From positions 423,338 through 487,337 of the forward strand of contig JAHDCU010000004.1 in the NCBI GenBank assembly GCA_020629715.1: 64,000 nucleotides of DNA, read 5' to 3'. The notes under the pieces are model-generated. The model saw only the letters and a list, made by a program, of their open reading frames with translations. It was not told the DNA's origin and did no database searches. Made by a program: the position numbers and the translations under genes. This stretch comes from Saprospiraceae bacterium. Its GTDB lineage: Bacteria; Bacteroidota; Bacteroidia; Chitinophagales; Saprospiraceae. The stretch's first letter is position 1; every line of letters begins with the position of its first letter. Positions 47,789 through 57,209 of the stretch are shown one piece after another.

Positions 47789-49381
47789 CTAACTTTCACA
47801 TTCCACGATAATCATTGTCTTTTTTAGTTCTCTTATTTTGAAAGAGTCGATAATATTATACTTACAATCTGGAAATTGAGTTCTCACCGTATCAACGATT
47901 AGATACTCAACACCTTGCCATTCTTCCGATCGAGTATTCTGTATCATTCGTTCTTTTGAGATGTACAGCGAACTTGTATAATCGAGTTTTGAGTTACCGT
48001 ACAATGTAAAAGTACTCTCAGGATAACTCTCGGCAATTCTTAGGGCATCTGCTTTTGCAACTTTAGCAAAATCTCTGCTATGACGGTCAGGAATAATTGT
48101 AATATTGAATACCACCCTTACCAATAACAAGGAGAGTACTAATAGAAGTAACAAGGTATTTTTCTTCTTAAAATAAATCCATATCAATATACATCCGACG
48201 ATCCCGCAAATCATAGATGCCATAATGAGCCCAGCGTCTAAGGCATACCAGAATTTTACTGTTAGAGCAAAAATGATCAGTGGTGCTACACATATCAATA
48301 CTTTAAAAAAGAGCTGGATAATTCTCTTGGGCATGGACGGAGCTTTATAAAAGGCATAAGTAGTCACCGTAAAAAGTAGCGGCACTAGCATCAAAATGTA
48401 GCGAGGATATACCTCAGGGGAAACCCAATATACTATAATATTCAGCAAGAAACTGACAACACAGAATGTAACAAAAGCATGAGCCCTAATAAGTTGCAAT
48501 AAGTCTTTTCTTAATAAAGCGATAACCATAAAGGTCCAAGGGAAAAAATGGTAGATATTTTCAAAAGGATATGTGAAAATATGCTTGACCATACTCAATA
48601 CATCATACCTAACGATCGTCCTACGAGTTGACTGATCTAGTAACGGTGACAAAGTATTAGAAGCATCATTATAATGACTATATACCCAATAATAGCCACC
48701 GATAATCATCAAGGGTATAAGCATACTTATGTACAACCATTTCGACTTTAAAATCGACAAACTACGATCCAATATCATGATAGACACGACTCCAAATCCG
48801 TAAAACAAAAAACTCGGAAAGCCCTTGAGCATATAGCCAATTGCCAATAAGAATGCGGAAGCTATAAAAGCCGTTACTTCATACTTAGGATATTTCCATT
48901 TCACATAAAATAACATGATCATAGCATAAGACACTAAGCTGTAACTCATGTCGATATACCCTAGCATACTATCCCAAAATAAAATACGTCCACAAGTGAG
49001 AAAGGCTAATCCTACCAAGAGAGCTTGGCGTATCCCAAGGAATTTCTCATTTATATATACAATGAACCAGGTATAGATCGATAAAAAGATGATCGTAGGA
49101 ATACGCAAAGTCCACTCCGATATACCACCAAAACACTTAAAAAATAAGATCAATATCCAGTTGTACAATGGTGGTTTAGAATAGTAGAAAGTATCATTGA
49201 GCGTAGGTGTAATATAATTTCCAGAAAGCATCATCTCTAGTGCCACTAGACCTCGTATACCTTCATCTTCATAAAAAACCCTCAATCCAAGATTGATGAA
49301 CAGGGCTGGTATTGCCACAATCAAAATGGATAATAGAAGCCCTTTCTCTATCGTACTCAATGACTTTATAGCGTTTATCAT
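47789..49381 (-). CDS. GT39/ArnT-like membrane glycosyltransferase
   Basis: 530 residues with about 11-12 membrane helices. The N-terminal loop has YEDEGIRGLVALEMM and FYYSKPPLYNW, which matches the first periplasmic loop of ArnT/PMT-type GT-C enzymes, including the acidic pair used in catalysis. They move a sugar from a polyprenyl-phosphate carrier to lipid or protein. The C-terminal 80 residues are soluble and periplasmic. It is the last gene of a seven-gene run on this strand, 6 bp after the M16 peptidase. Acceptor unknown. Confidence 0.82.
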   Translation of the reverse strand: MINAIKSLSTIEKGLLLSILIVAIPALFINLGLRVFYEDEGIRGLVALEMMLSGNYITPTLNDTFYYSKPPLYNWILILFFKCFGGISEWTLRIPTIIFLSIYTWFIVYINEKFLGIRQALLVGLAFLTCGRILFWDSMLGYIDMSYSLVSYAMIMLFYVKWKYPKYEVTAFIASAFLLAIGYMLKGFPSFLFYGFGVVSIMILDRSLSILKSKWLYISMLIPLMIIGGYYWVYSHYNDASNTLSPLLDQSTRRTIVRYDVLSMVKHIFTYPFENIYHFFPWTFMVIALLRKDLLQLIRAHAFVTFCVVSFLLNIIVYWVSPEVYPRYILMLVPLLFTVTTYAFYKAPSMPKRIIQLFFKVLICVAPLIIFALTVKFWYALDAGLIMASMICGIVGCILIWIYFKKKNTLLLLLVLSLLLVRVVFNITIIPDRHSRDFAKVAKADALRIAESYPESTFTLYGNSKLDYTSSLYISKERMIQNTRSEEWQGVEYLIVDTVRTQFPDCKYNIIDSFKIRELKKTMIIVECES

Positions 49382-49387
49382 CTTACC

Positions 49388-50629
49388 TTATTCCTCATTT
49401 GGAGCATAGATCAACTCTTGTACGATAGAAGGATTTAAAATTGTCTGCGCAGTTTCCTGTATTTCTTCTGTCGTAATAGATTGATAAATATCGGATTGCT
49501 TATTGATAAGAGTTGTATCTCCTAATGCATCAAAATACGCTAGACTGATAGCCTTGTTCAAGATGTTCACTTCGGAATAAATTAGTCCACTTTCTACCTT
49601 GTTCTTTACCTTCTCTAACTCTTCAGTTGATACCCCATTCTGTTGGATATCTTTTATTTCTTTCCAAATCGCTTGTTCTGCTTTATCGGCTTGAGAAGCA
49701 TCGGTAAGCCTAGATTCTATCATAAAAACACCAGGGTCAAATGATCCTGATATATACGCATCGATCTCGGAGAAATAACTCGTACCCTTATACAGATTAC
49801 TGTAAAATCGCGAAGACCTACCACTTGCCATGATATCAGAAAGCAGATCACAACAATAGTAACCACGTTCCAATCGTCCCGGCATATTGAATCCCATATA
49901 ATGTGATTCGGCAGGTACATTGGCTTTTCTTATACGTTTATTCGCTACCACTTTAGTCGGTTCGGTTTCGAGATTTAGCTCTGGGACCGATCCAGATTCT
50001 ATATCTCCAAACCATTTTTCTGCAAGTGTTACCCCATGATCATATTCAATATTACCACTCAATACAAGAATCGCATTATTAGGACGATAGTAGCGTTCGA
50101 AAAAGGCTTTTACATCGCTAAGCTGAGCCTGCTCTATATGGCTGATATCTAGACCTATAGTAGGCCATCGATACGCATGTTTACTATACATCATATCTGA
50201 TATATGGTGCCAAGCATCCCCATAGGGTTGATTGAGACAGGTCTCCTTAAACTCTTCTACAACTACCTTTCGTTGGATCTCTAATGACTCTTCACTAAAG
50301 TCAAGTTGCTTCATCCTATCCGATTCTAGCCAAAGAGCAGTCTCTATGTTTTTAGCAGGTAATACATCATAAAAATTAGTGAAATCACAGTTTGTAAAAG
50401 CATTATTTTCACCACCCGCCAATTGAATAGGGCCATCAAAATCTTTGATATTCTGCGAGCCGCCAAACATCAGATGCTCAAATAAATGCGCAAATCCTGT
50501 TTTATGTACTTCTTCATTTCGGCTACCTACCTTATACAGCACGTTAACCGCAACCAACTGCGAAGAATGATCTTCGTGTATGATCAACTTCAATCCATTT
50601 CTTAGTATATGCTCTTTATATTCTATCAT
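49388..50629 (-). CDS. M16-family zinc metallopeptidase
   Basis: 413 residues, a single M16 unit. The inverted zinc motif is HLFEH (48-52) within TGFAHLFEHLMFGGS; the third ligand is a Glu in VVVEEFKETCLNQPYG near 130. No signal peptide, so possibly cytosolic or exported by another route. In the M16B type, one such chain pairs with an inactive partner or dimerises. It lies between the TPMT-like and GT39-like genes. Degrades peptides; the substrate is unknown. Confidence 0.9.
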   Translation of the reverse strand: MIEYKEHILRNGLKLIIHEDHSSQLVAVNVLYKVGSRNEEVHKTGFAHLFEHLMFGGSQNIKDFDGPIQLAGGENNAFTNCDFTNFYDVLPAKNIETALWLESDRMKQLDFSEESLEIQRKVVVEEFKETCLNQPYGDAWHHISDMMYSKHAYRWPTIGLDISHIEQAQLSDVKAFFERYYRPNNAILVLSGNIEYDHGVTLAEKWFGDIESGSVPELNLETEPTKVVANKRIRKANVPAESHYMGFNMPGRLERGYYCCDLLSDIMASGRSSRFYSNLYKGTSYFSEIDAYISGSFDPGVFMIESRLTDASQADKAEQAIWKEIKDIQQNGVSTEELEKVKNKVESGLIYSEVNILNKAISLAYFDALGDTTLINKQSDIYQSITTEEIQETAQTILNPSIVQELIYAPNEE

Positions 50630-50656
50630 GATATCACGTCTAACTCATCGTTGCGA

Positions 50657-51247
50657 TCAGTTTTCCATTCTTTTTTCCATTTCAAAGAAATACTCATTCC
50701 CCAATCTTGGCTTTATACTCTTATCAGATATCTCCATGGAGATCACTTCAAAATATGGGTTAAATATCGGAATATAGTCCTCTTTAGTACCCCCAAAAGG
50801 TGGATGATCTTTATACAAAGGTATACTAAATAATAATCCCACTAGTCTACCACCTGTATTCAACAGGGCATGCATCTTCTCTACATAACTCGGTCTATCA
50901 TTAGGAGGAAGGGTACAAAAAAAAGTCTGTTCTAGGATCAAATCATAATTCTCCTGATGATCGAAGAAATCTCCTAAAATGATATTACTATGGAAATCAG
51001 TAGATACTCGAGCCTTTAAATTCATAACAGCTTTTTCTGCGATATCAATCACATAGGTATTATGAAAACCTTGCGACCACAGATACTCAGCCTCATAGCC
51101 ATTTCCACAACCTGGAATAAGTATACCTATTTCCTTATCCTGTAATTGGTCTATATAATATTTCAAAGCTGGTGATATCTCCCCAATATCCCATCCAGTC
51201 TGTTCATTGATCCATCTATCTGACCAATATTTCTTATCAAATATCAT
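50657..51247 (-). CDS. TPMT-family SAM-dependent methyltransferase
   Basis: 196 residues. KYWSDRWINEQTGWDIGEISPAL at the N-terminus, motif I ILIPGCGNGYEAEYL and ILGDFFDH are characteristic of the thiopurine S-methyltransferase-like family. It methylates a small thiol, selenium or tellurium compound, or halide; which one cannot be told. Its start overlaps the end of the TonB receptor gene by 11 bp, so it is translated with it. Confidence 0.88.
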   Translation of the reverse strand: MIFDKKYWSDRWINEQTGWDIGEISPALKYYIDQLQDKEIGILIPGCGNGYEAEYLWSQGFHNTYVIDIAEKAVMNLKARVSTDFHSNIILGDFFDHQENYDLILEQTFFCTLPPNDRPSYVEKMHALLNTGGRLVGLLFSIPLYKDHPPFGGTKEDYIPIFNPYFEVISMEISDKSIKPRLGNEYFFEMEKRMEN

Positions 51248-53984
51248 ATCTAAGACTCAAATAGATCGAACGTGGAAGTATAGGAAACACCACAAAATCA
51301 CCTGACGGGTTTGCACTTATATATTCCGCAGTAGCATTATTAGCGCTTGCACCAAAAGTATTAGGTCCAAAAAAATTAGCTATTCCTGCGGAATTCAATA
51401 CATTTTGACCATTCACAGATATGATACATTTCTTACTCAATTGATAACCAAGGCTGAGATCCAAAGTTTGATATGCTCCCATCTCAAACGAATTTTCAAT
51501 ATTGCCAAATCTAGAGCCCATATGAAATATAGAAGCTCTGGCCATCCAGGCATTACCCTTAAAATCAAGAGAGATACGATGCATAGCATTAGGTACGTGT
51601 GGCAATTCATTTTCAGAAAAGTCGCTAAAAGTATCATCTTCGGTAGAGATAGTCCCGTTAGCATTTACCACACTATAGTCAATAGCATTAGATTGTTGGA
51701 TCGTATGCTGACCTGATAGAGAAATGAGCTTACTCAATCTTACCGTCCAATCTAGTTCAAATCCAATCGTATTGGCATCAATCAATTGTATGGGCAATCT
51801 AAATATCTGCTGTGTCATTTCATCTTGACCAAAATCACTCTTTGCTACATTGCTCTGCCGACTATAAAAAGCGACACCGCTTGCATTAAAAGACGATTTA
51901 CTTATACCATAACCTAACTCAGCTTGGAGTATATCTTCTGATATACCTTTTTCAAAATCTGATTCATAGGTGATATAGTAATTGAGTTCTGGTGCTTTTT
52001 TAGATAGACTGAGTCTTGCAAAAGCCTCGTGACTTCCTTCATGATATGCTATTCCTACCGAAGTTGATTGATTATGGTAGCTAAAATCATAGTCATTAGA
52101 ATCTTCTGAAGGCACTAAAATAGATTGATCATACGCAGTACTTAAATCACCGTCTGCTCCTCCAATATCTCCACCGAAACGCATGGGAATAACTTGTGAT
52201 CCTGTGTGATTGATATATTCATATCTAGCTCCTACCTCAAATTCTAGATTGTAGTTAAGTGTATGATTGTAGTGAGCGAACAAGGAGGATTGCAAAGATG
52301 CAATCGATCCATTTTCAAAAAATAAGCCACCGTAATTACTGATTCCATTTCCATCAGATAAACTTTGCTCTTCTCCAGAAAAATCTTGAAGACTAACTTC
52401 TAGCAATCTTGGATTTGCTTCAAAAGTTACGTAAGCTGCACTAGCATTGGTAAAATAGCCTAATTCTGATTGAGACCAAAAGGCTCCTAATGACAATGTA
52501 CCAGATGTAAACTCTCTATTTCCGACGATTTGAAGCATAAGATCATCTAATGAATCATCTTTTTTCCAAGGGGCGATCCCCATCAAAGCATCATTGGGAA
52601 GAGATCCTGAGATATATGAGTAGCCTCCTCCACTAAAGATTTCTGAGTTATTGACCACCGCTATTTGCTCTTTGGTAATGGCATCCCTAAACGCAACATT
52701 ACCAAGTGGAAATGCCGCTCCACTGATAAAATATGGTGTAGCGTCATCCAATTGCATACGAGCATTACTAAAAGATGTCTGCCAATCAATCTGTTTCGCT
52801 GAGTATTTAGCTTTGATACCTAGATCCCATAATCCTACTTGATAATCTAAACCTAAATTAAATGCCAGCTCGGTGGTATGAATTCCATTGGAAGAATCAT
52901 ACTCATAGGACCCTTCGCCGTTATCGAAATCAGGGCCACCTGGTATATTGAGACGTACAGCTGGCATCATCAATGCCGTGCTATTAAGTGATTGACCAAA
53001 TGCAGCTTGAGGGTTATTCCAATTTGTGGCTGTCATACCTGTGTATCTATTAGTCCGATCATTGAGATATTTAACACCAAATCGGATAATGCCTTTATCA
53101 AAATTATGGTAAAGTCTGGCTTTTAATTGCCCACCCTGCGACCATGCATATGGTGTATCTCGATGACCATCGGCATATCGATAGTGCCCAGAAAGAAGTA
53201 AACTTGTACTCTCGCTGATATCAGCGTTCCATAATCCATCTAATCTACCGTAGGGGTTGTTTCCTTCCAATCCCACGGTTGTTTTAAAAGATTTTCGATT
53301 TGAATGATTTTCATCTTGTGAGATATAATTAATGATTCCGCCTGGAGCATTAGGACTAAGAATACTTGCCTTACCTCCACGAATAAATTCTACTTGAGAA
53401 TCTGCTAAATCTGTTCTATGGAAAAAATCAGGAGCAAAGTAATTATACTGAACAGCAGATATTGGTAAGCCATCTTCCTGAAGCGAAACATAATACCACC
53501 CGATATCATCATCAGCATTGACAGAAAGACCACGAGTATATACTCTACTGGCAATCTCCCCTAACGATCCATCAACAAATATTCCTGTTAAGAAATTGAG
53601 CTCATTTGCAGTACCTTGTAGGCTCAAATCCAAAGGATTATTTAGCTGATCTACACCCCCAAAAAATGTATTACCCCTAGTACTAAAATCCGTAACTACA
53701 ATATCGCCAATGGTGGACGCTAAGAACATCAATAGGGTATCAACATTCATTGGCATAAAGGTCTCTTCTACATATCCTTGTGCCTCAACTGACCAGATAT
53801 TATTTACCTCGTTATTATCAAAAACAACACGAGATTGATTCTCAATTACTTTTGACTCAAATCCTTCTGCGGAAAATACTAATCGATCCAAACTCTCTCC
53901 AACTGCATCAGTAACTATTATTTCTTTTTGAGCAGCTAATAACGCTGTAGATAATAATAGTATTGCAAGAATAACTGTACGCAT
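51237..53984 (-). CDS. TonB-dependent outer membrane receptor
   Basis: 915 residues: signal peptide (cleavage near LLAAQ), a short N-terminal extension that includes a beta-rich domain (about 20-90), a plug (about 95-230, with VEFIRGGKASILSPNAPGGIINY) and a barrel of about 680 residues ending in SIYLSLRYDI. The plug end is like FecA-type siderophore or citrate receptors. No SusD partner is next to it, so glycan uptake is unlikely; iron-chelate or cofactor uptake is a guess. Part of a seven-gene run. Confidence 0.92.
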   Translation of the reverse strand: MRTVILAILLLSTALLAAQKEIIVTDAVGESLDRLVFSAEGFESKVIENQSRVVFDNNEVNNIWSVEAQGYVEETFMPMNVDTLLMFLASTIGDIVVTDFSTRGNTFFGGVDQLNNPLDLSLQGTANELNFLTGIFVDGSLGEIASRVYTRGLSVNADDDIGWYYVSLQEDGLPISAVQYNYFAPDFFHRTDLADSQVEFIRGGKASILSPNAPGGIINYISQDENHSNRKSFKTTVGLEGNNPYGRLDGLWNADISESTSLLLSGHYRYADGHRDTPYAWSQGGQLKARLYHNFDKGIIRFGVKYLNDRTNRYTGMTATNWNNPQAAFGQSLNSTALMMPAVRLNIPGGPDFDNGEGSYEYDSSNGIHTTELAFNLGLDYQVGLWDLGIKAKYSAKQIDWQTSFSNARMQLDDATPYFISGAAFPLGNVAFRDAITKEQIAVVNNSEIFSGGGYSYISGSLPNDALMGIAPWKKDDSLDDLMLQIVGNREFTSGTLSLGAFWSQSELGYFTNASAAYVTFEANPRLLEVSLQDFSGEEQSLSDGNGISNYGGLFFENGSIASLQSSLFAHYNHTLNYNLEFEVGARYEYINHTGSQVIPMRFGGDIGGADGDLSTAYDQSILVPSEDSNDYDFSYHNQSTSVGIAYHEGSHEAFARLSLSKKAPELNYYITYESDFEKGISEDILQAELGYGISKSSFNASGVAFYSRQSNVAKSDFGQDEMTQQIFRLPIQLIDANTIGFELDWTVRLSKLISLSGQHTIQQSNAIDYSVVNANGTISTEDDTFSDFSENELPHVPNAMHRISLDFKGNAWMARASIFHMGSRFGNIENSFEMGAYQTLDLSLGYQLSKKCIISVNGQNVLNSAGIANFFGPNTFGASANNATAEYISANPSGDFVVFPILPRSIYLSLRYDI

Positions 53985-53988
53985 AAAT

Positions 53989-54681
53989 CTAAATTGTTTG
54001 AGTGCCCGAAGTTAGTTGTTTGTCTAAGTATTTCTGATCGATAAATAGGTTATTTCGGATCATAGACCAGAATTCTAAAGGATCTACATACGCTCCTCCA
54101 AAAGACTTCAATAATGGAGTTTCCATCTGGCAGTCTATGGCATAGAAATCATGCTTCTTTAGTAGTTCTACCAACTTTACAAAGGCTAATTTCGATACAT
54201 TAGATCTTTTACTAAACATAGATTCGCCATAGAATATTTTGCCTATCGCAAGGCCGTACAAACCACCTACTAGCTCTTCTCCCTCCCATATCTCGATACT
54301 ATGTGCTAATCCCATGTGATGAAGTTCAATATAGGACTCCATCATATCATCGTCTATCCATGTGCCGTTTTGATCAGGACGCTTTATGGTCTTACATTGC
54401 TCAATAACCGCTCTAAAAGAAGTATTGATAGCAACGCTATAATCATGGCGTTTCAATAAAGATCTAAGACTTTTAGGAATTTTAAAATACTTGAAGCTGA
54501 TCATAAATCTGGGTAGCGGACACCACCACAATACAGGTTTTTGATCATACCAAGGAAATATACCCCAAGTGTAAGCTTCTACAAGCCTTTTAGTACTAAG
54601 ACTGGAACTTATGGCAACAAGACCATCTTGGGTTTGATAAAATGGATGCGGAAATGGAACATCATCGTCCGCTAAATGCAT
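53989..54681 (-). CDS. aat: Leucyl/phenylalanyl-tRNA-protein transferase
   Basis: 230 residues with the Aat signature AYTWGIFPWY then VLWWCPLPRF, and ESMFSKRSNVSKLAFVKLVELL near 170-190. It attaches Leu or Phe from tRNA to proteins with N-terminal Lys or Arg, making them ClpS substrates. It follows clpS by 15 bp on the same strand, so the recogniser and the tagger of the N-degron pathway are made together. Confidence 0.96.
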   Translation of the reverse strand: MHLADDDVPFPHPFYQTQDGLVAISSSLSTKRLVEAYTWGIFPWYDQKPVLWWCPLPRFMISFKYFKIPKSLRSLLKRHDYSVAINTSFRAVIEQCKTIKRPDQNGTWIDDDMMESYIELHHMGLAHSIEIWEGEELVGGLYGLAIGKIFYGESMFSKRSNVSKLAFVKLVELLKKHDFYAIDCQMETPLLKSFGGAYVDPLEFWSMIRNNLFIDQKYLDKQLTSGTQTI

Positions 54682-54696
54682 ACGCCGAATGATGAT

Positions 54697-55017
54697 TTAT
54701 GGAACATGTGTTTCAATTACAGCAGATAATCCTCTTTCTGTTAATGCATCTTTCATGGGCATTAATACTTCAATCCCTGCTGATTTTACAGCCGCCTTAC
54801 CTTTGAAATGAACCAATAGTGAAACCTGTTCAGCTTGTATGGCAGTATGATTGCATATTTCCATAAGACTCTGTATAACCCAATCAAATGTATTTACATC
54901 ATCATTGTATACAACAAGCTGAGAGACATAACCAACGCTTGTATCTAACTTTTCAATAACAAGCTCTTCAGTATCAGAATGAAAAGACACTTTATGTAAA
55001 TCTATATAGGCACTCAT
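54697..55017 (-). CDS. clpS: ClpS, ClpA/ClpC adaptor for N-degrons
   Basis: 106 residues with the ClpS core VVYNDDVNTFDWVIQSLMEIC and a HFKGKAAVKSAG helix; the pocket that binds the N-terminal hydrophobic residue is formed by these. It delivers N-degron proteins to ClpAP or ClpCP. Together with aat it completes the leucyl-tRNA arm of the pathway. ClpA/ClpC and ClpP are not in the window. Confidence 0.94.
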   Translation of the reverse strand: MSAYIDLHKVSFHSDTEELVIEKLDTSVGYVSQLVVYNDDVNTFDWVIQSLMEICNHTAIQAEQVSLLVHFKGKAAVKSAGIEVLMPMKDALTERGLSAVIETHVP

Positions 55018-55031
55018 GATAGAATTTGTAT

Positions 55032-55502
55032 TTAGCTGAGACTTTTCAAGGTCTCGTTAATGGCATTAAAATTTGGAATCTCTCCAGCATTTTCCAATAC
55101 TTCTGCATATTGTATCTTTCCTTCTGGGTCAATTACAAATGCTGAACGCTTCGAAACACCTTTTAACCCAAGTACAAAATCTTCGTACAAAGATCCATAG
55201 CTACGTGATACTTCTTTATTAAAGTCACTTAAGAGCGGAAAATTTAAGTTGTTTTCTTCTTTAAACTTTGCAAGTGTAAATGGAGAATCTACAGATATTG
55301 CTATTACATCAGCATTTAAGTCTGAGTAAGATGTAATATCATCCCTCATTGTACAAAGCTCAGTCGTGCATACGCTTGTAAAAGCTAAAGGGAAAAATAG
55401 AATAACAAGATTTTTACCTTGATAAGATTCTAAGCTAACTTCTGATGTATCCGAAGCACGGAGTTTGAAGCTAGGAGCTTTATTTCCTATTGTTAATACC
55501 AT
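55032..55502 (-). CDS. Peroxiredoxin, AhpE/BCP-like
   Basis: 156 residues. The active site is FFPLAFTSVCTTELC, with the peroxidatic Cys45 and a second Cys50 in the CxxxxC spacing used by atypical 2-Cys BCP-type enzymes. Reduces H2O2 and organic peroxides with thioredoxin or a similar donor. First gene of the run that continues with clpS and aat; 14 bp to clpS. Confidence 0.92.
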   Translation of the reverse strand: MVLTIGNKAPSFKLRASDTSEVSLESYQGKNLVILFFPLAFTSVCTTELCTMRDDITSYSDLNADVIAISVDSPFTLAKFKEENNLNFPLLSDFNKEVSRSYGSLYEDFVLGLKGVSKRSAFVIDPEGKIQYAEVLENAGEIPNFNAINETLKSLS

Positions 55503-55686
55503 GTGTCAAAAGGGTGTTTAAGATGCATAAATGTAATAATGATTTAGCACAATAGAAAACATAACAATGGATTGAGCAAACAGATTGCATCTTTAACAAT
55601 TTTTTTCTCAATTAAATGTGGATATTGATTTTACGAACGTAAAACAATGTGTTCCTTTTAATCCTATTATTGCATCTTTGCGAGCC

Positions 55687-56577
55687 ATGAAAGCGATAAG
55701 TAAAGCATATCTAGCAACACATTTTAGTGTCGTCTTATGGGGATTTACGGCTATTTTAGGCAAACTCCTCATTATCGAAGCTGTGCCTTTAGTATGGTGG
55801 AGAGTGATCATTACTGCTTCGTCTCTTGCAATCTTAATGATCTTTTGGTTTGAAATTGAAATAAAAAGTATTCGAAATAAGCGATACTTCATGCTTATTG
55901 GAGTGTTAATAGGCATTCATTGGGTTTGCTTCTATGGATCCATTAAAGCTTCCAATGCTTCAGTTGCACTAATTTGTATGGCAACAACTTCATTATTTAC
56001 TTCTATAATCGAACCTATCGTGCTTAAACGTAAGCTATATTGGTACGAAATGATTATAGGTATATTGATAATACCTGGAATGATGCTGATTGTCAGTGGG
56101 CTTGATCAGGAATATATTTTCGGTCTTATTTTAGGACTATTCGCTGCATTTTTTGCTGCATTATTTTCAACATTTAATGCAAAATACATTCAAAATGAAC
56201 CTGCTGTAGGAGTCAGTTTTATTGAGATTGGAAGTGCCGCCCTATTCTTGACACTTGGTATTCCGATATTCATAATGATTGACGATACCAGTATTATACC
56301 AGTAGGTAGCAGCGATTGGATTTACATTTTCATTCTAGCTTTAGTTTGTACTACCTTACCTTTCGTGATTTCTTTGGAAGCACTTAAACATATATCGGCA
56401 TTTTCATCTAATCTTATCATAAATCTTGAGCCTGTCTACGGGATATTATTAGCTGCTCTTATTCTTGGCGAATATGATGAACTAAATACATCCTTTTATA
56501 TCGGTGCCACTTCCATCTTGATTGCCGTGTTAGCTTATCCTTTTATCAAAAAAAGATTTGAAAATTCTGCTTCATGA
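55687..56577 (+). CDS. EamA/DMT-family transporter
   Basis: The start is taken at 55687 (MKAISKAYLATHFSVVLWGF), because the residues upstream of it in frame are polar and unlike the family. 296 residues and ten hydrophobic helices in two EamA repeats (first about 10-135, second about 145-290, the second with FAAFFAALFSTFNAKYI). Exports metabolites or amino acids, substrate not predictable. It overlaps the next gene by 4 bp (ATGA). A CATCTTTG one base off the -7 consensus lies just before the ATG. Confidence 0.88.
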   Translation: MKAISKAYLATHFSVVLWGFTAILGKLLIIEAVPLVWWRVIITASSLAILMIFWFEIEIKSIRNKRYFMLIGVLIGIHWVCFYGSIKASNASVALICMATTSLFTSIIEPIVLKRKLYWYEMIIGILIIPGMMLIVSGLDQEYIFGLILGLFAAFFAALFSTFNAKYIQNEPAVGVSFIEIGSAALFLTLGIPIFIMIDDTSIIPVGSSDWIYIFILALVCTTLPFVISLEALKHISAFSSNLIINLEPVYGILLAALILGEYDELNTSFYIGATSILIAVLAYPFIKKRFENSAS

Positions 56578-57209
56578 GTTTATTCGATCAAGCATTAGAT
56601 CAATATTGTATAGATCATTCTAGTCCTATGGGTGATCTACTCCTCGAACTAGAGCGAGAAACCAATCTAAAGACTTTGGCTCCTCAGATGATGTCAGGAC
56701 CTATACAAGGCCATTTACTGATGACCATTTGTAGAATGCTTAAACCTAAAACTATAATTGAGTTAGGAACATTCACTGGTTATGCATGCCTTTGCATGGC
56801 ATTAAGTACTTCTGATGACTGTAAGATTACCACCGTTGAAGTCAATCCAGAACTGAAAGCGATTTCCCAAAAGTACTTTAAGTTGGCAAGTAAGGAGCAT
56901 AAGATCAATTCAATTCAAGGTAAAGCTGAAGACTTCCTCAAAGAAAATCATGTCCGATATGATTTAGCCTTTATTGATGCTGGGAAACAAAATAATCGCT
57001 TGTACTTTGATCTCCTTTTACCCCGTATGAATATCGGCGGATATATACTTATTGACAATACTTTATGGAGTGGTAAAGTATTGTATCCTACACAAGATCG
57101 CTTGACAGGGATCCTCAAAGAATTCAATACCTATATCTCAAAATTATCAGGTATAAGATTGCATATGTTACCTATACGGGATGGGCTGACCATCATCGAA
57201 GTACTTTAG
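56574..57209 (+). CDS. Class I SAM-dependent O-methyltransferase (COMT-like)
   Basis: 211 residues. Motif I is IIELGTFTGYACLCMA near 60, VEVNPEL near 98, and DLAFIDAGKQNNRLYFDLLLP near 135, as in bacterial catechol-type O-methyltransferases with a metal site (Asp in FIDAG, and DNTLWSGKV near 158). It likely methylates a catechol or similar hydroxyl. It overlaps the EamA transporter gene by 4 bp, so its product could be the exported molecule. Ends convergent with the BamA-like gene (4-bp overlap). Confidence 0.92.
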   Translation: MSLFDQALDQYCIDHSSPMGDLLLELERETNLKTLAPQMMSGPIQGHLLMTICRMLKPKTIIELGTFTGYACLCMALSTSDDCKITTVEVNPELKAISQKYFKLASKEHKINSIQGKAEDFLKENHVRYDLAFIDAGKQNNRLYFDLLLPRMNIGGYILIDNTLWSGKVLYPTQDRLTGILKEFNTYISKLSGIRLHMLPIRDGLTIIEVL

